54,535 nucleotides of DNA, taken from IMG/VR virus record IMGVR_UViG_3300043430_000111, positions 1-54,535 of that record; one strand, 5' to 3'. The DNA is from a virus. The notes under the pieces are model-generated. The model searched no databases. It saw nothing but the letters and a program-made list of their open reading frames with translations, and had not been told where the DNA came from. The position numbers and the translations under genes are program-made. This document shows, piece by piece, positions 49,407 to 54,535 of the stretch; the first letter of the stretch is position 1, and each line of letters opens with the position of its first letter.

Positions 49407-51102
49407 TTCCAACCACCGCATCTACGATGCGCTCAGTCAACGCGAGGCGCTGACGCTCGATGTCGGATGTATCTTTGGGTTCGCGCCGCAAGACTTCGGT
49501 CTGCGCCTCAAGTGCGGCGACCTGAGCGCGCTCCAGCACGTTCGGCGGGGCGCTGTACTCGTCATCATCAATCGCGTCTTCTTCCGGGTCGTCTTGCGGC
49601 TCGGTGGGAGTGCCTGCCGGCACGACTTCCCCTTGAAGCAGGCCGAGTTCTTCTTCGCGCTCGCGGTCGGCCGCGCGTTCCTCGTCCACCATGTCGGGGT
49701 CTTCACCCCGCTCACCGATGACGCTGGAGCGGCTGCGGAAACCTGCATCCACTTCGAGCTTCTTGCCTTGCGGGTCTTGCACCGGGTGAATGTGAGCCCA
49801 GCCGTGCGGCGCCCACTCGACGCGACGCACCGAGTCGGCCTCATCGAGGTCAATCTTGCCCACAAGCACTGCGGCATCGACGCCCCAAACGAGCGTCTTC
49901 TGGCAGAACTGCGGGATGATGATTTGCCACTGTCGCTGCTCTGCGTGGCGCCGGAACTCGTTGATGATGACGCGCAAAGTGCGGTCAGACACATCCTTGA
50001 TGTCGCCCGAAAACACCTCATACGGCAGGCCCGACGCTGCGGCGGTCCCGAGGTGTTGGGTTCGCATGTAGTCGGAGTAGTTCGTACCGGCCTCTGGCGG
50101 GTTACTCCACTCCACCCCTTGCCCGTCATCCAACTCCTGCACCAATCCAGGTTGCAGGCCCACCAATGGGGTGCCGTCGCTGCCGTGATCGAAGGGCTGA
50201 CCTGTCAGACCGTCCAGTTCCTCGTCACCGGTGAGCGCGGGTAGCTTGCGCGTGATGAACGCGACAACGAGGTTCGCCAACTGCTGACGTGTCAGCGTGG
50301 CGTCGTCGTAGTTCTCGATATTGCGCAGACGTGCCAGGATGGGTGCCAGCATCGAGACGCCGCGCAGTTGGCCTGGGCGGATCGGCTCGAAGACGTGGAT
50401 CATGTCGGACGCGGCCACGCGCACCAACTCGTCGGCGCTCACGCTCCCGCCCGTGTTGTCGCCGGGGTGCTCTTTGTAGACCCAATACGCGATGCGTCGG
50501 CCGCGCTTGTTGAACTCGATGCCGGAGCGAATCTTGTTCCCGGCAGGCAAGCCGTTGTAGGTGTCTGCGTCCAGCAGCGGCACCATGTCAGCCTCGATGA
50601 CTTGGTACTGAACCGGCAGTACCAGACCTTCATCTGCGAAGCGCGCACGGCGGCGCACGAACACTTCGCCGCTGTCCAACCAGGAGCGCACGGCGAGCGT
50701 TTGCAGACCGAAGTAGTTGAGCACGCCGTCTGCGTCGCACTCAGCCCAATGGTCGTTCATCAGGTCGATGATTTCCTGCTTGCGCTTCTTGTCGAGCACA
50801 CGCTTGAAACGCGGTGTGATCCCGATGCCGATGAGGTTTGTCGTCCACTTCTGGACACCACTGGCACCGGACCAGTCGTTGCGCGACGAATCGCGTGCAC
50901 GGTTTCTGATGGTCTGAAGTCCGGCGATAGCCCGGTTGGGGCCACTTGCCGGAGGGTTCCAACCTGCCATCCGACGACCGTGCGAGGCTGCGTCGTAGCG
51001 TGCCTTCACATCGGCGGGGGCCTGTTGCCTCTGGAACGCCTCGACGGCAGCACGCGCCACCAACGTCTCGGGCTTCGGCGGGCGACCGCGGCGTGCTGCC
51101 AT
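49393..51102 (-). CDS. Portal protein (lambda gpB-like)
   Basis: A 569-aa portal of the lambda gpB family: MAARRGRPPKPETLVARAAVEAFQ, RRMAGWNPPASGPNRAI, WTTNLIGIGITPRF, DMIHVFEPIRPGQLRGVSMLAPILARL and a final acidic, disordered region. It forms the 12-fold ring through which DNA enters and leaves. The gene overlaps gpW by one base. Confidence 0.88.
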   Translation of the reverse strand: MAARRGRPPKPETLVARAAVEAFQRQQAPADVKARYDAASHGRRMAGWNPPASGPNRAIAGLQTIRNRARDSSRNDWSGASGVQKWTTNLIGIGITPRFKRVLDKKRKQEIIDLMNDHWAECDADGVLNYFGLQTLAVRSWLDSGEVFVRRRARFADEGLVLPVQYQVIEADMVPLLDADTYNGLPAGNKIRSGIEFNKRGRRIAYWVYKEHPGDNTGGSVSADELVRVAASDMIHVFEPIRPGQLRGVSMLAPILARLRNIENYDDATLTRQQLANLVVAFITRKLPALTGDEELDGLTGQPFDHGSDGTPLVGLQPGLVQELDDGQGVEWSNPPEAGTNYSDYMRTQHLGTAAASGLPYEVFSGDIKDVSDRTLRVIINEFRRHAEQRQWQIIIPQFCQKTLVWGVDAAVLVGKIDLDEADSVRRVEWAPHGWAHIHPVQDPQGKKLEVDAGFRSRSSVIGERGEDPDMVDEERAADREREEELGLLQGEVVPAGTPTEPQDDPEEDAIDDDEYSAPPNVLERAQVAALEAQTEVLRREPKDTSDIERQRLALTERIVDAVVGNAQL

Positions 51103-51323
51103 CAGTACCCCCGACCCGTCTGCACGAGGTAGGTCTGCTTCGGACGGCGTTGGCCGGTCGCAGCAGCGTTCTGTGCGTTGAGTTGCGCCTGGAGGTTGTC
51201 GCGTGCGCGGATCAACGACTCCGAGGTGTTGTAGATGACTGTCTGCCCACCGACCGTGACAGAGCGAACTCCGCGCTTAATCGCGTCGTTGAGGTTGTCG
51301 ATGTCGAGTTGGGTCACTGCCAT
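51102..51323 (-). CDS. Head-tail joining protein (gpW-like)
   Basis: A 73-aa protein (MAVTQLDIDNLNDAIKRGVRSVTVGGQTVIY) of the gpW family: two helices and a beta hairpin. It binds the portal. No ribosome binding site precedes ATG 51323, and the predicted transcript start is only three bases upstream, so translation may be nearly leaderless. Confidence 0.8.
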   Translation of the reverse strand: MAVTQLDIDNLNDAIKRGVRSVTVGGQTVIYNTSESLIRARDNLQAQLNAQNAAATGQRRPKQTYLVQTGRGY

Positions 51324-51328
51324 AGTGA

Positions 51329-51378
51329 CGCGAATGTAGCGTTTGGCAGTCCGCAAAGCCCTGCGGGACAATTTCGCA
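51329..51378 (-). promoter_or_regulatory. Late promoter upstream of gpW gene
   Basis: TGCGAAATTGTCCCGCA at 51378-51362, then TACATT (51338-51333) as -10. No -35 box. The centre is at about -44 from the predicted start. It would drive the gpW-portal-fibre genes. Confidence 0.6.
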
Positions 51379-51385
51379 GAAAAAG

Positions 51386-51413
51386 AAAAGGACTTTCTGC
51401 GGAAAGTCCTTTT
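51386..51413 (-). terminator. Perfect 12-bp stem terminator
   Basis: AAAAGGACTTTC (51386-51397) and GAAAGTCCTTTT (51402-51413) pair fully around TGCG. On the minus strand the stem is followed by a T-rich tract. It ends the terminase transcript directly before the late promoter of gpW; it can act on both strands. Confidence 0.85.
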
Positions 51414-51515
51414 GGCGTTTGGCACCGGGGCCGTTGCACCCGGTTCGGTCGTCAGGACTTCCACCTGCCCTTGGTGTGCGGAATTTCACCGCAGCGATAG
51501 CCCTACTGCTTCGGC

Positions 51516-51698
51516 CTATTGGCTCAACGTCTGCCCGGAGGCAACTTCAGACACTCTCACCATCATCTCAGCGGGCCAGATCGTCTGGCCGGGGGCCGCT
51601 ATCGGCGCGTAGCATCCATGCCCCTCGGGTAGCTCACCCGTACACATCGCGTCAGTGCACGCCGCTGAGATGATGGCCCGCTGCAAGCGGTTCATCAT
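51516..51698 (-). CDS. Possible small protein, 60 aa
   Basis: A 60-aa frame (MMNRLQRAIISAACTDAMCT) between the terminase and the terminator, in a 325-bp stretch without another gene. There is no good ribosome binding site, and inverted repeats cover it (51561-51574 with 51662-51675; 51574-51590). It may be a real small gene, or a structured RNA with a chance frame. Confidence 0.35.
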   Translation of the reverse strand: MMNRLQRAIISAACTDAMCTGELPEGHGCYAPIAAPGQTIWPAEMMVRVSEVASGQTLSQ

Positions 51699-51775
51699 CG
51701 TCGGTATTTGGAGCCTTGCCGACTGGCTCACCGTGGGGCTTTGTTGGAGAACGCTGCTGCCACTGGTCAAATGTA

Positions 51776-51790
51776 TGGCAAACGCCAAAC
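51776..51790. promoter_or_regulatory. TGGC-AAAC-GCCA motif after terL
   Basis: TGGCAAACGCCA (51776-51787) and AAACGCCAAAC (51780-51790) share the motif found in other promoter regions. A TACATT lies just downstream on the minus strand. It may be a weak promoter or operator. Confidence 0.4.
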
Positions 51791-53970
51791 TATCGCAAGT
51801 AGGGTGACGGCGCAGAGCGACGCTTTCGCGCAACACCGCGCGGCGGAAGCACCTGTACTTCTTGCTGTTTTTCCTCAACCGCTATGTTGGCCTTCATCTC
51901 GCGTCGGTCTTCGACTGCGATGACCTCGCTGTTCAACTCAAGCGGCGCAATCCAGGCCGGCACGCGGCTCCAGTCGGTCACCTTGTCCAGCCCCAGGCGC
52001 AGCAGCCCCGCGCGGATCATGCGGCACAAGTCGAACGATTCGTTGCGCTTTCTGATCTGACTCCAAGTGCCGTTCGGTTGGCGCACTTCCGATTTCAGTT
52101 CATCGTAGAACGATCCGGGCAACCACCCATCCGGGTTCTTGGTCGGGTGCTTCGCGGGAGGGAAATGGATGTACCCCGGCCCAGGCGTGTCGCGGCGCAG
52201 ACCTGCGTCAACCGCGTCAGACAGCAGGTGAGGGTTGCAAACAAACAGCGGGATGTCAGGCTTGGTCTTGCCACCCCGCGCCCCGACCATCGACTCCTTG
52301 ATGATGGGTGCGCTCTTGAGGCTGGCACCCTTGTAGAGCATCACCCGGCCGGCCATGCCCGCGCGGCGCACGCGGCGATACCACGAGTAGGCGTTGAAGG
52401 TCACGCCGTCTTCGCCACCGGTGTCAACCACCACCAAGCGAGCGCGAATCTCACGACCCTCGACGGGGGTGCGCCACGTGGCCCGCAGCAGCTTCTCGGT
52501 CAGCACGTCCCAATCCTCGGGGTGGGATGCGGGGTCGATGGGTGCAAACTCGTCACCCATCCCCTCGCGCGCAGACCGCTTGATCTCGTGGCGGTCCACC
52601 AGGGCTTGCTCCATATGCGGGCCAACTGCGTGCACCTGGGCGACAAAGCGCGACGTGATGCCGCCCTGCACGTCCACTGAGACGATCACACAGCGCGTCC
52701 ATTCCGGCACCACGTATCGCTCCAGGTCGTCATTGGCCTTGTCCTCAACCGCCCCGCCACGGCTCTGGGACTCGACCAAGTGGCGCGAGATGTACGGCAT
52801 CCCTTGATCGGTGTTGACCGTGGTCTTCAAAGTTTCCTCGCTGCCGGTCAACGAGTAGTCTCGAAGCCCCTGCAAGTACCGCTCCACCAGGGACGACCAC
52901 TTCTGGTAAGTCGCCGCCACCCCGCCGAGCCAATACCCCGCGATGGTGCTGGGTGCGGCATCACCGACGATCTCGCGCTCTGGCGTGAGGCTCTGGCCTT
53001 CGGCCAGCCAGATGCCGCCTTTGTTCAGGTCCGTCTTGTGCTTGGCGTCTATGAGCGACCCGCAATGCGGGCAGACGATTCGTGCGCCCCACTCCGCGGC
53101 CATGCGGGGGATGCTCATGGTGCGAACAGACTCCAACAACTCCTGCTCGGTTGGCAAGTGGAACAGATCGAGCCCTGGTGCGGCCTCGAAGTGGTCGCGG
53201 CAATCTGGGCATTGCCAGTACCACCGGCGTCGGTCGGACCTGTTGTATAGACCGAGGATGCCGGTGACAGGGGGCGCTTCGTGCGGCGTGCTCGGGCGCC
53301 AATTGGGCACCTCAATCTCAATGCCGGGGCTGGACTCGGCCAAGCACATACCTCGGCTCAAGAACGTCGTCGTGCGTTTGCGCGCGAGGTCGAACAGCGG
53401 GCCTTCGCCGTCCACGTTCTCGGCGTTCTCGATTCGGTCCAGGTCGGTGATGGCGACGTAGCGGTAGGTCGAGCCCGAGACGTTGGAAACCGTAGGCCAC
53501 GCGATGCGCAGGAACATCCCATGCCGAAACATCGTATCAAAAGTGTTCGAGTCGATGGCCCGCTTCGACTTCATCGCAGTCACGTTAGGGCTGTTGCGAA
53601 TCGCTCTATCTACGTCCGTCTTTGAGAACTCACGCGCCTTCTCGCGCGACATCTGGATGAACAGCATGTCGCCAGGATCATTGACGACGTTGTGCGCCAT
53701 CCAACCCAACAAAAGCCCCGCAGTTTTGCCGGTGCGCGCCGGACCAACGAAAACAGTAGCTTCGTGCCGCCTACTCGACAGCATGTTCATTGGCTCGACC
53801 ATGTACGGCGTCTCTGCGCTGCTCCACGGACCACCGGGCGCCCCCGGCTGCTTGATCTCAAGGTTGCTCTCGGCACCTTCGGCCACGCTCACCCGCTTGG
53901 GTGGCTTGAGGGCTTGCCAGCCAGAGCACAGGTCGTTGAGTGCGACGACGAAGTGGTCCTGCTCGCTCAT
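51790..53970 (-). CDS. Terminase large subunit (lambda gpA-like)
   Basis: A 726-aa protein of the GpA family. The ATPase has Walker A GPARTGKT (about 77-84), followed by ITDLDRIE; the C-terminal nuclease part includes VVVDTGGEDGVT and a zinc-type CPDC...CPHC pair. It cuts concatemers and powers packaging. The lambda type suggests cos packaging. 4-bp overlap with terS. Confidence 0.9.
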   Translation of the reverse strand: MSEQDHFVVALNDLCSGWQALKPPKRVSVAEGAESNLEIKQPGAPGGPWSSAETPYMVEPMNMLSSRRHEATVFVGPARTGKTAGLLLGWMAHNVVNDPGDMLFIQMSREKAREFSKTDVDRAIRNSPNVTAMKSKRAIDSNTFDTMFRHGMFLRIAWPTVSNVSGSTYRYVAITDLDRIENAENVDGEGPLFDLARKRTTTFLSRGMCLAESSPGIEIEVPNWRPSTPHEAPPVTGILGLYNRSDRRRWYWQCPDCRDHFEAAPGLDLFHLPTEQELLESVRTMSIPRMAAEWGARIVCPHCGSLIDAKHKTDLNKGGIWLAEGQSLTPEREIVGDAAPSTIAGYWLGGVAATYQKWSSLVERYLQGLRDYSLTGSEETLKTTVNTDQGMPYISRHLVESQSRGGAVEDKANDDLERYVVPEWTRCVIVSVDVQGGITSRFVAQVHAVGPHMEQALVDRHEIKRSAREGMGDEFAPIDPASHPEDWDVLTEKLLRATWRTPVEGREIRARLVVVDTGGEDGVTFNAYSWYRRVRRAGMAGRVMLYKGASLKSAPIIKESMVGARGGKTKPDIPLFVCNPHLLSDAVDAGLRRDTPGPGYIHFPPAKHPTKNPDGWLPGSFYDELKSEVRQPNGTWSQIRKRNESFDLCRMIRAGLLRLGLDKVTDWSRVPAWIAPLELNSEVIAVEDRREMKANIAVEEKQQEVQVLPPRGVARKRRSAPSPYLR

Positions 53971-54362
53971 TCGTCGCCCGCCAGCATGTGCAACTCATCG
54001 CCCAGCCCTTCGAGGATCGCGTCAATCTGAAGTCCGATTTCCTCTGCGGCGTCCGGCGAAAGGTTGATCTTGCGTTCCAGGGTGTCCGGGATCGACCGAA
54101 GGGTCTGAGCGATGGATGCCAACATCGTTGCAGCGGCTTGTTGTACGGCCTCGCGGGACACGTACTCGCCCGACTTGACCTTGAAGTCCAGCTCATTGAG
54201 GTCGGCCTTTGCTTTCTCGTTACGGGCCTTCTCGCGCTCGTAATCAACCACCTCCTGCGGCTTCACATAGCCGGCAGGTTTGCGGCCCCCGTTCTCACGG
54301 TAGCCCCCTCGCCCGCTTGGGCGGACGGAGCCGTTGCTGTCCAGGTCGAAGTCTGCGTGCAT
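53967..54362 (-). CDS. Terminase small subunit (DUF1441/Nu1-like)
   Basis: A 131-aa protein (MHADFDLDSNGSVRPSGRGGY) with the pattern of phage Nu1-like small terminases: KPQEVVDYEREKARNEKAKADLNELDFKVKSGEYVSREAV, then a helical oligomerisation part. It recognises packaging DNA. ATG 54362 coincides with the predicted transcript start, giving a leaderless mRNA; no ribosome binding site is seen. Confidence 0.8.
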   Translation of the reverse strand: MHADFDLDSNGSVRPSGRGGYRENGGRKPAGYVKPQEVVDYEREKARNEKAKADLNELDFKVKSGEYVSREAVQQAAATMLASIAQTLRSIPDTLERKINLSPDAAEEIGLQIDAILEGLGDELHMLAGDE

Positions 54363-54368
54363 TTTAGC

Positions 54369-54397
54369 ATTATGCGTCTTTCGCACTTGCGAAACAA
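54369..54397 (-). promoter_or_regulatory. Terminase promoter with switch operator
   Basis: TTGTTT (54397-54392), 17 bases, CATAAT (54374-54369). The palindrome TTCGCA-CT-TGCGAA (54380-54393) lies mostly in the spacer. Twelve bases from the first base of the -10 box is the A of the terS ATG. Confidence 0.6.
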
Positions 54398-54422
54398 GGG
54401 GGCTCCACGCTACTTTTGTCAA

Positions 54423-54535
54423 TATCGTTTAGCTATAAGAAGCGGACGCCTTAATAGCCGCAGGTTATAAGGCGGCGGAATTTGTACCTAAGTTTGAAAT
54501 TTTGCCAATAAGCGTTCCTCGGGCCTCTCCGTCCC
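54423..54535. other. Right-end non-coding region
   Basis: 113 bp with no gene. CGCCTTA (54447-54453) and TAAGGCG (54468-54474) form a hairpin with a 14-base loop. It may belong to the packaging/cos region together with 1-600 if the genome is circular. Nothing else is seen. Confidence 0.4.

Noticed and set aside
54447-54474. Sixth attC-like site at the right end
   Set aside because: The hairpin shares GCGGACGC by chance, but the GCCTAAC and GTTAGGC boxes are missing.

Overview
The window looks like a complete or nearly complete genome of a temperate siphovirus with a lambda-type head. The host is probably a beta-proteobacterium of the Burkholderiales; I infer this from the high GC content, codon use and resemblance of the hypothetical proteins, and no host sequence is visible. 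No rRNA or tRNA gene was seen. Nearly every base is coding, and the genes form long chains of ATGA, GTGA or TGATG stop/start overlaps.

Layout. 1-619 is non-coding and repeat-rich. 620-5283 holds a small plus-strand gene, a Mor-like activator, an iteron-like GGTAAC cluster, a primase-helicase and a Cro-like HTH gene, which diverges from a larger repressor-like gene (5377-5805). 5798-12838 (minus strand) is a long operon of small genes with a thymidylate synthase that carries an inserted nuclease-like domain. 12992-22087 (plus strand) is the replication operon: PD-(D/E)XK nuclease, SSB, family B polymerase, DEDDh exonuclease, VRR-NUC, MazG-like protein, SNF2 helicase, DUF3310, AlpA-like regulator. 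An integrase and probable attP follow at 22072-23557. From 54362 down to 23558 the minus strand carries the late genes: terminase, portal, fibres, lysis, protease, capsid, and tail with tape measure and tail tip.

The most unusual feature is at 6842-8484. Four hairpin sequences of 54-57 bp (plus one degenerate copy) have the layout of integron attC sites: GCCTAAC and GTTAGGC outer boxes, and inner arms with unpaired bases in the left arm only. They separate five single-gene units inside the early operon. No integron integrase is present, so this resembles a cassette cluster without integrase carried by a phage. The genes all run opposite to the usual gene/attC polarity, and four or five of them end at a stop codon inside the attC right box.

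Other notable features are a 136-residue mini-intein in the tape measure protein, a fibre plus lysis block between portal and protease with a gene remnant at its edge, four copies of a late-promoter element centred near -44 (the position used by Mor/C-type activators), three copies of the palindrome TTCGCA-NN-TGCGAA at switch and early/late promoters, and a likely leaderless terminase transcript.

Working model: the repressor pair at 5 kb and its operators control the lysis-lysogeny choice. The early operons replicate DNA and supply dTMP. The Mor-like protein may then switch on four late promoters for head, lysis and tail genes. Regulatory assignments are inference from sequence patterns.
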